Shown here: piece by piece, positions 36,701 to 47,800 of the stretch
How the letters are laid out: each line of letters starts with the position of its first letter
Numbering within the stretch: the stretch's first letter is position 1
Assembly: GCA_958496175.1 (NCBI GenBank)
Contig: OY292279.1
Location: 6,510,001 to 6,574,000 of the forward strand
Length of the DNA: 64,000 nucleotides
Direction: 5' to 3'
From: Sisyra terminalis
Lineage: Eukaryota > Arthropoda > Insecta > Neuroptera > Sisyridae
Position numbers and translations under genes: made by a program
The notes under the pieces: generated by a model
Database searches by the model: none
What the model was told of the DNA's origin: nothing
What the model saw: the letters and a program-made list of their open reading frames with translations, nothing else

Positions 36701-36893
36701 AAAGCCATGGCCGATTCGGCAAAACAAGCTTCAATATTTGGATCATTGAATTTGCACACGTGCAAAAAGTCAGCTACACCAAAAAAAAAATTATAAAAAT
36801 TTTGTAAATCAGGCAATATTAAAACTTACGAATTTCCCGAGCCACACAAACCACTGTTAATACCGTGCAAAAAATAACAAATTTTGCGATCAT
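27761..36893 (-). CDS. JHBP-6: takeout/JHBP-like secreted protein with an 8.2-kb intron and an extra intron
   Basis: Five exons on the minus strand: 36893-36830, 36773-36681, 36625-36484, 28273-28140 and 28065-27761, giving 245 aa. Signal peptide residues 1 to about 18, then AREIPDFLHVC; C28 and C38 flank KFNDPNIEA. The standard 241-nt exon is split by a 55-bp intron (36680-36626; GTATAA...TTTCCAG) inside the codon for the Gly of G-V-P-E, a position found in no other copy here. The next intron (36483-28274) is about 8.2 kb and full of foldback repeats. Joining across it is inferred: the phase (AA|T) fits, the two halves complete each other, and no other exons compete for either half. The C-terminal half has VRLDNLFGGEKVLGDV and the tail FTFKQLFPVD. 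Minus-strand AATAAA at 27730-27725. Confidence 0.82.
28372..29178. mobile_element. Long foldback element with TATGGTGATTTTTTT / AAATCACCCTA ends
   Basis: Arms pair over nearly the whole 0.8 kb: GTCGTAACTCACACCGGTGA (28643) against TCACCGGTGTGAGTTACGAC (28885), GAGGTAGTACGGGCCACTGA against TCAGTGGCCCGTACTACCTC, and GAGCCCTTAATATTAATTTT against its complement near 29070. Related in plan and sequence to 37657-38484. Lies in the long intron of JHBP-6, about 100 bp from an exon. Confidence 0.85.
29179..29370. mobile_element. Family 3 MITE, internally deleted copy c
   Basis: It starts TATACAATATATAGAATATA and ends TATATTCTATATATTGTATA. The centre is reduced to AACAGAAGTTCAAAC. Beyond the right end, AGTGTAACTATTTAAAGTCA is the reverse of the flank found before copy a, suggesting that the flank belongs to the repeat. 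It abuts the preceding foldback element directly. Confidence 0.75.
29371..31294. other. Unannotated part of the JHBP-6 long intron
   Basis: AT-rich, with a poly-A run near 29645. A minus-strand ORF of 86 codons at 30311-30571 has no recognisable motif. I see no gene. Confidence 0.5.
31295..31623. repeat. Family 4 palindromic MITE, about 330 bp
   Basis: TGCATTAATGATTCTTATTT at 31295 pairs with AAATAAGAATCATTAATGCA ending 31623, and the arms stay complementary to a turn near 31455 (AACAATATTACATAATGAAT against AATTATGTAATATTGTT). Each arm carries CTGAAGAA...GGCGAAACGTA, on the plus strand at 31529-31555. Confidence 0.9.
32110..33385. repeat. Two overlapping inverted repeats
   Basis: The outer pair is GTCAATTTTATTTTCCATTG with ACTTTACACTATCATTAATT (about 32118-32165) against AATTAATGATAGTGTAAAGT with CAAATGGAAAATAAAATTGG (about 33122-33170). 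The second pair is GAGAATTTTCTTGGAAGGAA with TCAGAGTGATGACAATTATC (about 32840-32880) against GATAATTATCATCACTCTGA with TTCCTTCCAAGAAAATTCTG (about 33315-33357). The arms interlock, so one element probably inserted into another or the copy rearranged. The short minus-strand ORF at 32332-32541 is not a gene. Confidence 0.75.
34158..35120 (+). repeat. Tandem duplication, two units of about 480 bp
   Basis: TCAATATTTTGATGTATTAT starts at 34158 and again at 34641. TTGGAGTTGAAATCATCAAA, TTGGGTTACAACTCTTTTTA, TTGACCTTAAATTAGGA and GTATTCGATTGTTGTAAATA follow in both. Substitutions and small indels separate the copies. Non-coding, within the JHBP-6 intron. Confidence 0.85.
35408..35660. mobile_element. 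Family 3 MITE, copy d (half)
   Basis: Contains CACAAAGCAGTTATGGAGTG, CACTGAGGAAGATTGCTTGG, CAATCGAAATACGTATCTGG and the end ACATAAATTGGACCGCAAAA. The opposite arm is missing or very short. Confidence 0.7.
36003..36165. repeat. Short inverted repeat
   Basis: AACAGAGCTTCTCAAACTTG and TTTCTTTGCAACCGAAAATA (36008-36050) pair with TATTTTCGGTTGCAAAGAAC and CAAGTTTGAGAAGCTCTGTT (36120-36163). The 106-codon plus-strand ORF across it is not a gene. Confidence 0.8.
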
Positions 36894-37656
36894 TTTTCCC
36901 AAGAATTTTCTTAGAAAAAAAATTTAGTGATAACGTTCTTAATATCCAATTAATAATGAAAAAGTTAGTATGAAATTTATATTTAAGTATCCTTCCCCCA
37001 CTGAACAGATATAACCCTGGTATCCTATGAAAATATTTATTGGTATTTGCATCTATCAAGCATTTCAAAAACTCATAAAACATCTTAGTGGGAGAAGAAA
37101 ACAACGATGACGTCGATAACAATGATAATTTTGCTTCTGTATCTTCAACCGCCAATGCTTTGATGATAATAGATCCCTGAATCAAAAATTAATTTTCTTC
37201 CAATGCCACTTTATCTGCTCTTACATAACGCCAAACATATACAATATTGTCTGAGAAAAAAAAGACAATTCTACGCAGAACCCAGAAATATTTGGAACCG
37301 TAGAATTAAAGATTCGTAAAAGGATTAAAACCAATTTAATTCCTCTATTATTTTCCAGCTGAAATCACTATAATATTAACCAATTATTTTTACAATTAGA
37401 AAAATAAAATCGCCACAAATGTCTAGGAAACGATTTTCTTATTGAATTACCATTTAATTTGCCGGAAGAAGTGATTGTTGTTGGAAGATATTAATTTAAA
37501 AATAATGCGTTGAAAGACCAGCTAGAACTTATCATACTCCAAAGAGTTATGCAATATGTTTTCTTTAAAAATATTTCAAGATGAATCATGATAAAGTATC
37601 TTTTAAAATAGGCACCAAAAGTTGAAAACTTAGGGTCGATGTTTTCATGTCTAAAT

Positions 37657-38484
37657 TAGGGTGTTTTTTTTTTTTTTGGACTATTTTTGGTTTTTTTGCT
37701 CCCATGCCGAAATTTTGTTGGAAATACTTCAAAAAAAATTCCCTGAAAGTTTGAGCTCTTGATATTAATATTAAGTACTCGCTCACAGCGTGTGAATATT
37801 TTCCATTGCAAATACACGTAAACTTTACTTTTTTTTAAATTTTTATAGCTCAGCGTCATTTTATGGTATCGCTTCGCTCAAAATCGGGATTTTTTAAATA
37901 ATTGTATGCTCTACAAAAGTGCCTATTGCGGCAAAATCGTAATTTACACGGGCGAGGTAGTACGGGTCACTAAACCTAGATTTTTCATAGATTTCTCGTT
38001 TTTCTCTCAGTAACTCATGAATTACAAGACCTACAGAAAATATGTAAATGTCAAATTTATAGAAAATTTAATTTCCTACAAAAAAGTTTCATACAACTAA
38101 ATTGCTAAGATCGATATTTCTCGAGATATTGAGCCTTGAATTTATCTTACTATAAAATTTTTACGGATTATTGAGTAAAATTTAAGAAAATTTTGATTTT
38201 TTATTCCTTATTAAAAATAGGCTTTTTTGTAGAGCATACAATTGTAAAAAAATCGCGACTTTGAGCGAGGTGATACCATAAAATGCCGCTGAGCTATAAA
38301 AATTTAAAAAAGAAATCAAAGTTTACGTGTATTTTAAATGGAAAATATTCACACGCTGTGAGCGAGTACTTAATATTAATATTAAGAGCTCAAACTTTCA
38401 GGGAATTTTTTTTGAAGTATTTCCAACAAAATTTCGGCATGGGAGCAAAAAAAATAAAAATAGTCCCAAAAAAAAAACACCCTA
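37657..38484. mobile_element. Long foldback element with TAGGGTGTTTTTT / AAAACACCCTA ends
   Basis: Arms match over most of 0.83 kb: AGCTCTTGATATTAATATTA (37756) against TTAATATTAATATTAAGAGC (about 38371), and CTCGCTCACAGCGTGTGAAT against TTCACACGCTGTGAGCGAG. The middle phrase GAGGTAGTACGGGTCACT is shared with 28372-29178. The outside bases TCTAAAT also mirror, so the duplicated TA target is probable. The ORFs at 37586-37859 and 38283-38531 lie in the arms and are not genes. Confidence 0.85.
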
Positions 38485-38889
38485 GTCTAAATAGTGATTT
38501 TATTCGCAGGATGGATAGAGAAAACTTGTGACTTTTCACCTAATATCTAAGATATATGACTCGTTTATTTTGAAAGTGGTGTAAGTCCATTTCAAGGACG
38601 GTCTATATGGTGATTCTTCTTCTTGTAACTAGAACAAAGAATGTTAATTATTTAACTGCTAAGTTTTCAGAAATTACTGTTTTTAACAAAAACGCCAATT
38701 ATTCCCTCCTCCACAGTATCTTATGTTCCTTTGGTTAAAAATGATAACACTATAGAGATTGTTCTTGACATGGACTTAACTCACTTTCAAAATAAACGGT
38801 TCATATTTAGAATAAATGGGTTGGATTTATTATATATATTAACTCTTTGATCATTATCACAAGATTTTCTTAATCTAAAATTTTAATTT

Positions 38890-40534
38890 TATTTAGGGGT
38901 TGATATTACATTTTTCATAAAAAGTTAACAATTATATAGCTTAAAGAAGAAAAGTTAGATTTTTTTAAAATCCATTAAATGTTTAATTTTCCTAATTTAT
39001 TACGTTTCGTTACTTTTTGCAACTTTATCAGGTGTCTTCCAAACTAAATTAATTGTTTAAATTAATTAGAAAATGCGTCAAACATAAATCACAACATTAT
39101 AATATTATACAATCTGTTTATAGTTAAATAATAATTTTAAACAATTTAAAGAAGATGTTATTCAAACAAATAATAAAGTATATATTAAAATTAGTTAGTG
39201 AAAATAATTTGAAAAACATTTAATTTAATTTAGTTTTCTTCTTTAATTTAATACACAGCTGAGATCTAAGTTTATCATCAACTAGCCATATAAAATCAAT
39301 GAAATTACAATATTTTTCTGAAAAAAAAAATTTTAACTATGAAATGATTTTGGTACTGCTTTAAAAAAAGTTTTATATACTTATTTATATCATGTAAGTC
39401 TTAAAAAATATTAAAGAGTACAAAGGGGGAATTAGTATAAAGGGGGAAAAAAATAAAAGCCATTTCCACACTTAATTGCAATGGGACTATAGAAAAAATT
39501 AGTTAAGTTTTTTTTATATATATTGGAACTAAATTATAAATTGATTGGATATTAATATTAGTTAGGGGTTGATATTACCTTTTCAAAAAAAATTAACATT
39601 TATATAGCTTAAAAAAGAAATGTCAGGTTTTTTTAAGATCCATGAGATGTTTCATTTTGAAAATTCATTACGTTTCGTTACTTATTGCAACTTCATCAAG
39701 AGTCTTCCAAATTAAATTAATTAGAAAATGTGTCAAACATAAATCACAACATTATAATATTATACAATCTGTCAATAGTTAAATACTAATTTTAAACGAT
39801 TTAAAGAAGGTATTCAAACAAATAATAAAGTGAATATTAAAATTAGTTAATAAAAATACCTTGGAAGCCAAAAACATTTAATTTAATAGATGTTAAAATT
39901 CAGATTTCAGCTTTTATTTTTTTAAATAAGAAAACAATTCACGTTGTTTAAGATCGGTTTTTTTATTTAATATTTTTATTATTCAATTAGCTACGTTTCG
40001 TTACGTATATTAACTTCATCAGGCTTCTTGATTCACAAAAATAAAATATTTTCAATTTAAATTCAATAAATAAATATTAAATAAAAAAACCGATCTTAAA
40101 CAACCTGAATTATCGTTTTATTTAAAAAAAAAATAAATTAATTTAATTTAGTTTTCTTCTTTTAATTAAAATTATTGCCAAGAGGCAGATTGTGCAAAAT
40201 AAGTGGAAAAAAAATAAGTTTTCTTCTTTAATTCAATACAAAGCTGAGATCTGAGTTTTATCATCAACTATATAGCTTTATAAAATCAATGAAATTACAA
40301 TATTTTTTTTTTTGAAAAAAAATTTTTAACCATGAATAGTTTTGGTACTGCCTTAAAAATTTTTTTTTAAGTTTAATATACTTATTTTTTAACATGTAAA
40401 TCTTCAAAAATAATAAAGAGTACTATAAAGAGGAAAAAAAATAGAAGCCATTTCCACGCTTAATCTCTCAATGGGACTATAGAAAAAAAGTCATAAATTT
40501 TTTTCATATATTTTGGAACTAAATTATCAATTAA
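38890..40534 (+). repeat. Tandem duplication (about 0.67-kb unit) with a MITE inserted in copy 2
   Basis: AGGGGTTGATATTAC begins at about 38895 and 39563; CATAAATCACAACATTATAA, AGCTGAGATCT, AAAATCAATGAAATTACAAT and AGCCATTTCCAC recur in order in both. Copy 2 (about 39557-40534) is longer because a family 1 element sits at 39886-40130. The duplication therefore predates that insertion. Confidence 0.85.
39886..40130. mobile_element. Family 1 foldback MITE inside the second tandem unit
   Basis: GTTAAAATTCAGATTTCAGC and GTTTAAGATCGG on the left, CCGATCTTAAACAACCTGAA on the right. One GCTACGTTTCGTTACG arm and the TTCATCAGGCTTCTTGATTC block are present; the second inner arm is deleted. Confidence 0.75.
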
Positions 40535-41917
40535 TTGGATGTTCAGTGCAAAAATTTAAAAAAGTTAATTACCAAGGGACCATGATTAGCCATCTTATTT
40601 GTGATATCAACATGTTAAAGAAACTTCACATTAGTACAGGGTCAAACGTTTTTTGCTTGTATACTGTAAAAAATTATTCCAATTTTAATGAAAAAAAAAT
40701 TTTTTAGTCATCTTATTTAATCGAGTGAACAATGAGCGACATATAATTTACACAAGCTAACTTTTATAAGCCCTGAGGCTGCCGTGTTGCGGTTCAACTA
40801 ACCTCATCCTGGAAAACCCAACTTTATAAAAAAAATAATAATAACTCTAATAATACACCTAGTGTTGATATATTTAGAGTAAATGATTTTCTCAGAAATT
40901 ATATTCGGCTTAAAGAACCTACATAATTATGTATTTACTGCGTATATTTCAGGGTATCATCGAAAAATAGTATTTATTTAAATGCCAGTATTTAATTTGT
41001 ACATTTGGAAAAATCAATTGGAATATTTTTTTTAGTATATACAATACAAGTATACATATGTTCAAAAGATTTAATCGCATTTTTAAATAAATTGTCTATA
41101 AAGTTACTTCTATAGAGTAAAAATTAAATAAAATTAACTTATTTTTCTTGATTCTTAAATTCATTATATTCAAACGAAAATATATGTTATTTCATGGTTG
41201 GTTTTGCTGCAGTAAATAAAGAAATATGCAATTAAAGTATCCTAATACAAAAAAAAAAACACTCATTAACACAACAAATTTAAATAACTTTTTGTGGTAC
41301 ACTCAAAAAGCTTAATTTAATAGTTTTCAAGAAATTATAAATATTTTGATGATAACAACATGTTTTAGTAAATCATTGTATCAATTGTATTGTAAGCTTT
41401 GAATAACAACAAAAAACAAAATAAAAAGCAGTTTTGTTATAAAGATCATATATAATCTCAGATATTTCATGCAATTGCATTGGCTAATATGCATGGCTTG
41501 ACTTATCTTAACTTTATTTGATCTAGATCGATTAATTTCGTCTTATGAGAAGCCAATAAAGTCTAAGATATAATTTCAATAGTACTGGTGTATGGTTTCG
41601 ATTCTATCAATTGAAATTTTTAGGAATAGTTTGTTGCAAATTTAATTGATTTTAAGACCTAGGGCTAGCCATTAATGGGGTGAATTGGCCCTGAAGAGAT
41701 ATTTATAAGATATCTTTAATATTTGTCAAATATTTCCATGATTTCTAAGTATTTTTCGGTTTTTATATTCTATATTCATTAGCTTATTTCCCAGAACTTA
41801 TATTAACCTAAGTAATAGAAGTGATAAAATATTTCTGAAAAATTATAGAAAAGACAGTATGAAATGATTATTAGTAAACCTGAAATAGTTTTCGTTTAAA
41901 AAAGGCATTATTTTTCC

Positions 41918-42733
41918 CAGTGGCGTAGCTAGGTAACCAAGGGCCCTGGGGCAAATTAAAAAATGGGGCCCCACTGCTATGTAAACTGATTAGGTTTTAT
42001 CAAATAAAAATATAAAATATACAAATACTTTAAAAATGCTAAGCTACTTAAGCTCCTTTTTGTGCACTGCAGGGTAGGTAATAAAAATATTAAACAGTCT
42101 TATATATAAATTGACTATCTAGGCCTGCGTTCGTGTAGAATAGGCTATACGCATGCGCTCTGTTATACCCACTTACGCATTCAAAACGTTGGTAGGGGTA
42201 CTCACTCACTAATGTATTTATTTATGAATACGTATTTCGGATTTTCAGGTTTACAATATGTGAAAGCCAAAAAGCATAATTCTCTCTTATAAACTTAACT
42301 TAACCATTTTCAGATATATCTATCAGAGTTTAAATTTTTCAGCAGATCCTAAGTTTTTGTTTGTAATAATAATTCAACTTTGTTTTATATTAAGCAGTTA
42401 TAACGTTTCGTTTTTAACGGACTTTGATTGATTATTAAATTTGAAATTTCAATTGCTTATTAAACGTTATCCCTTACAAACTTTGCTACCGTTTTTCACT
42501 CTTTTAGGGGAGAAATTTTCAAAAACCCTTTCTTAATATATATCCGCATCGTATATGGAAAACACTTTCCAAATTTCATCGACACAAATGTGCACATATA
42601 TTTGAAAATACAATGTAAAACGAAAAAAAAAAAATGACCTTCTTTATGTTAGTTAACATGACAAAAAAGCTATTCGATTTTTCGAGAGCCCCGGGGCACT
42701 ACCCCGCCTAGCCCCTAGGTAGCTACGCCACTG
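41918..42733. mobile_element. Non-autonomous hAT-like element, 816 bp, with target duplication
   Basis: The ends are CAGTGGCGTAGCTAGG (41918) and CCTAGGTAGCTACGCCACTG (to 42733), continued inward by GGGCCC/CCCCGGGGC-type GC-rich sequence. The 8 bases ATTTTTCC occur immediately outside both ends (41910-41917 and 42734-42741), as expected for hAT transposition. No transposase ORF; the inner kilobase is AT-rich apart from ACGCATGCGCTCTG near 42150. Confidence 0.9.
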
Positions 42734-44898
42734 ATTTTTCCTAAATTGTACTAAAATTTTAAATCAATTGGTTAGGTAAATCCTAAGAAAAAAATATATA
42801 TTTTTGTTCATCACTTTTTTTTTCACAACTAATTAAGATAGAAAATTAAAATCCTCAGGATTTTAGTACTATCATTAAAATATTTTTTAAGGTGCCTTTA
42901 GCCCCAATGCTTATAGCTCTAGGCTCTTTATTGATTTTCTCGGAAGAGATTTTCCATCTATATTATCATTTATTTTGAACTTGATTTTCTCTTATTAAAG
43001 AATTCCTTAACTTATATAAAATGATACAGCTCAAATCTTTCAATTCAGAATCAAAATTTACGATTACTGATACAAACATTGAATCGTTAAACCATTATTA
43101 AATTATTCTCAATCATTATTATATCCGGTAAAGTTCTAAAAATAGTTTGTAAATTGAAAACATCTCCAAGCCTCTGTCAATAAAATATAAAAATAAAAGT
43201 TACGATTAGCAAAATTGGAAAAATTAAACTTAGAACAATATGTAATTAAATCAATTGTTGGAAGGGGATAAACATGAGACGTGAACGACCAAGAACAATA
43301 AAATGTTAAACACTTTTTTATAATATTAATTACCACTTTAAAATAATTGATTAATATTTAAACAATCGATTGAATCAAAAATGATGGCGGCAATTAGCAG
43401 GTATAATAAAATGCACTCTAAGGAGTTACCTCGATTTATGGTGAAGGTTTTTCTCACCAATGCATTTCAATAATTTGCGATAAAAATCGAGTTTATGCTG
43501 TGCATTGTCTTTGGTATTTTCATGCAAAAAACTAAGAAATCTTGTCTCAAAAGCAATATAGAGATGACCATAAAATGGTTGTTCAAGAAAAGGAAAAAAA
43601 AAGCTTCATAATTTATTATTTAATTACTTGCTTTCATTAAAAAAATATGTAGAGTTTTTTTTAAAAATGGTATCACATGATGAAAAAAATCCTATTACTA
43701 TCTTACTCCTAATCTATTGCTTTATTAAGGGTTGAAAATTAATTGCTGAAATCCAAACTAGTGGATATATTAGGAATTCCTCTTATTTTTCTCAAATGGC
43801 CATCCAACTTCGGTTTCCAACTTCGGTCATCCAACTTGCATAGTTCTTTGGGGAAACTATAAGGCGTAAGCTTGAAGTTTTCCCCCATCGATTTTCTTAA
43901 CTAGATTTTGGATATTTCCTGATTTGATCAGGGAAATGTACTATATTTTTTTTAATTCCCCTGTTGTAAAAATAATGCGCAACTTCTAAATATTTTTCGG
44001 TGTTTTTTGCACCATTGTACATCGATTTGTTAAAAAAACTTTAACTCCAAATTTCATTTTAATTCTTTGATAATATAATTAATTCTTTAATCCATAAAAC
44101 TAATATTCTTCGACCAAAATGGTAAACACATAGAGCCATACCTACATTAATAAAGTTTCGTTTTTACTATCGAATCCATAATATACAAATATTGTTGCTA
44201 TTGATTTTTACGAAGCAAATTTTAAGATTTTTTAAATGAAAAAAATAAATTTTAACAATTTCTTTCTGGAAAATTATTTCAGTAAATTGCTAGGAAAATA
44301 TATAAAAATATTTTTTTATTTGAACACCCATCAAGTGGTAAACCAAGTGTTTTGATTTCTTCGCCAAAAATCAATTCAAATTACGATCCTCTAAATGGAT
44401 TTGAGCCCTGGGAAATAAAATTTTAAAAAAGGCAAAACTATACTTTGTATGCATAGATTGTTCAACAAAATAAACATTACATTGATTAAGTATTATAAAA
44501 CGATAATGTAATATTTCTCGTAATTTTATATTTGTCAAAATTTAATTTTTATTTAGTTTCCAAATTTGTTTGAGGTATGGTATAGTTGCTAAACTACAAA
44601 TCAAAGATTTAGTTAAAGGAAAATATTACTGAAAAGAATTATTTTCTTCTCTAAAACTCTTGTATTATAGGTTCAACGTATTACTTTACATTCACGACCA
44701 GGTGAAATTAATTTTTGGATTCTCCACACGACATTGTATCATTGAAAATTCGACACGTGGAACTTGAATCCTTGACCGAAAATTTCGTGACCTTTTTAAT
44801 TATATAAGAAAAAAAAAGTTTTTGTTTTTAATAAAAAATTTACTAAAATTACTTTAAATACATATATTGACCCATAAATCTTAAATAAAGTTTGACAT

Positions 44899-47800
44899 TT
44901 ATGCTATCCAATTATCGTATGGAATATAAGCGAAAAGATTTTGCAAGAAATTTGATAAAATCGCCATCAACTTCCGTTTCAAATCTGGTTTCATTTCCTT
45001 AAGCAAATCTTGAGCGTTGCTATTGATGAACAAATTTAAAGCCGCCTCTGTAAATACAAATTAAGTTTAAAAAAAATATTCTCAATTTTTTTTTTTTTAT
45101 AAATCATACGTAAAACTGTATTTCCATCGTGGACGTTTTCAACCCCCATTCGGATGTCCTTAACACTAAAATCCATTTTCAATTGTTCCAAACTTAAGTA
45201 GGTTTCACCTTGAATGTTATGGGGCTGAGCCTTGAAGTAAATTTTTACTTTGACGCCATCTAAGAATTGATTGAAAAAATAAAACATTTGTATTAAGTGA
45301 ATTCTACTTTAGCGATTTTTTTTCAAAGAAAATTCATTACCATATTCGCCCCAGTAGTCTCCAGCTCCGGAGGCCTTCACTAAAATTAAGACCCCACTGG
45401 ATTTGTAGTTGGCCCGAGCTCTGATGTGTGGAATATACAGAGTGATTTGTATTTGATATGTATTCAAATCAGATCTGGAACCAATAAATTAATTAATTTT
45501 CCATTATTTTCCACCAAAAATTTGTTTTCATTTGGAATCAAACGACTGAAGAAATGTATTTCTGTGTTAAAAATTCATTTCATTGATCGCCAAAAGAACA
45601 TTGGAATTTTCATCCAAAAGGAATTTTCCTCATAACTTGATAAAGAACAAGATTTTCGAATGTTATAAGGTATAGATGATAAAATAAACTTTTAACTGAA
45701 TTTCCAAAAGTTCAGTTCGATCGAGATTTCTGGTAAGGATTCGAGGGACCTCTGAGCTTGAGGACCCCGGGGTACTGCCCCGCCTAGCCCCTAGGTAGCT
45801 ACGCCACTGATTTTTTACTAAATTGTACTAAAATTTTAAATCAATTGGCTTATGATAAAATTCAGATCTCAGCTTTTATTTTTTTAAATAAGAAGACAAT
45901 TCAGGTTGTTTAAGATTGAAAATATTTTATTTTTTGGAATCAAGAAGCCTGATGAAGTTACAATACGTAACGAAACGTAGCTAATTGAATAGTTAAAATA
46001 TTAAATAAAAAACCGATCTTAAACAACCTGAATTGTCTTCTTATTTAAAAAAGTTATAAGGTATGTTGGAAGGTATTTTTTTTTTTAGAAAACATGACAC
46101 TTTTTCGGAGCTTTTAAAGCTCTTATCTTTAAAAATGGACAATGCAATTAAAATTCTTAAATTTAGAATTTGTGGGTTGAAAATAACCATTTCATATTGT
46201 TATGAACTAAGAACCATTGTTGGAACTTTCAAATATTCTAAGTCCGCAAAATTTTACTGAAAATTTTAAGCATTTTTAACTTACCGGACATTAGTTACAG
46301 TCAAATTACTGACTCCATAGGCTTCAATATTTTGAAAAGTGGCTCGATATCCATCCGGTCCATTTCCCAACGCTATACTTATCTCGTCGATAATAATCGG
46401 CTCCACTTCCGTGAACCCCAATTCCGGAATACCCCGGCGAAAATGTTCGGCCAAAAAATTGCCACTATCTCGCAAACAATCGTTGATATTTGGATCATCT
46501 TTGTAACACTGTCGAATAAAATACGCTGCAACAAAATGAATGGAATAGTTAAGGTTTTTTTTTCGTCACTTTCTCCAAAACAAACAATTTACTTTTGGTC
46601 TTGATTCGGGAAATTTTCTCAAGTCAACTGAAAACATTGTTGACGAGATTCGGTGTCTTTAACATTGGCTTTAACGGCTCGATTATTTATGAAGGTGATA
46701 AAAAGTGAAATGATCATCAATTTTCTGACGATCGATAGCTTGAAATTTTAAACACATTTTATCGATTTATTATACAATTTTCAAATGGTAGCGTCACAAA
46801 ACTATGCCATTCGTCACAATTTCACTTGGAAACTTTCGCTTTTGTAAATGTCTTTTTTTTTATTTTTACAAAATTCTAAACAGTATTCGACTTAAACGTA
46901 TTTTTTTTTTCTATTCCAAAAAGGAAAATTCTTTGAAAATTTTAAATATAGGTACTTTAAATGATTTACTGGCATGGTTCATTGAACATATCAACTTCTT
47001 TTTCCAAAAATTTTTCATCTACTTTAACTTCTAAAAATTCTTAATCGAATAATTTACTAACGAATTCGAATACTTATAAACTCTTTCTGTTAACAAAACT
47101 TCGGAAAATTTCAATATGAAAACAAATTTTTGATAGAGCAACTACAATTGTACCAATTATAATTAAGAACTGTATAATTTGTGCACGAAAATCTTCTCAC
47201 TTAAAAAGCATATGATTAATGCTTTGAGTCGTTTATTTTGAAAACAGTCTAAGTCCTTTGCTTTTATGCGAAAACCATGTAAAAATGAGTATGTTTCATT
47301 TATTATTTTTCCACAAATAATTGATTTAATAATTTGTCGTTTATGCCAATTATAAAAGTTTGTTTTCATAGTAGAAAAATGAAGATATTATTCGGAAAAT
47401 TGAAATATACTTAAGCTACTTTTCGAATAGAATATTTGTATTAAATTCAATCATTGATTATCAGAATAATTCAGAGTTAGAGGAAGAAAATATAATAAAA
47501 TATCAACTGTAGGAACTTTAAAGAATGTGTTCCTTAGGGTGATCCAACAAAAAATTAAAAAAAAAATTCTTGCAAACAGGCTGAAAAGTTTTGTTTTGAT
47601 GTAAAAAGACACCAGTTAAAATTTCAGCTCTTAATAATAATATTAAGGTTGTCCACATCGCATTTTTTTTTCCCATAAGAATAACATAGGAAAAGTTATT
47701 TTTACTTCTTCTGATTTTTATACCGTTCAAACGACTATTTAAATAATAAATCTCTTCTATAATCTTTATAGAAAATTAAACGCTCTACAAAAAAGGACTG

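Larger units (their letters stand above)
36894..44898. other. 8-kb intergenic region JHBP-6 to JHBP-7
   Basis: Contains the upstream region of JHBP-6 (a weak TATA-like ATATAAAT near 36985-36975 on the minus strand), a foldback element, a tandem duplication and an hAT-like element, each listed separately. A GC-richer patch at 40775-40825 (GAGGCTGCCGTGTTGCGGTT) ends in an A-rich tail and could be a retroelement 3' end. About 42.8-44.8 kb is AT-rich with no recognisable exon. The minus-strand ATTAAA for JHBP-7 lies at 44832-44827. Confidence 0.55.

Noticed and set aside
36826..37185. 119-codon minus ORF over JHBP-6 exon 1
   Set aside because: It reads exon 1 of JHBP-6 in another frame and shows no domain.
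46620..46720. Short hydrophobic minus-strand ORF as exon 1 of JHBP-7
   Set aside because: No phase-1 donor; the exon at 48837-48759 has a full signal peptide and the C|GTAAGT donor.
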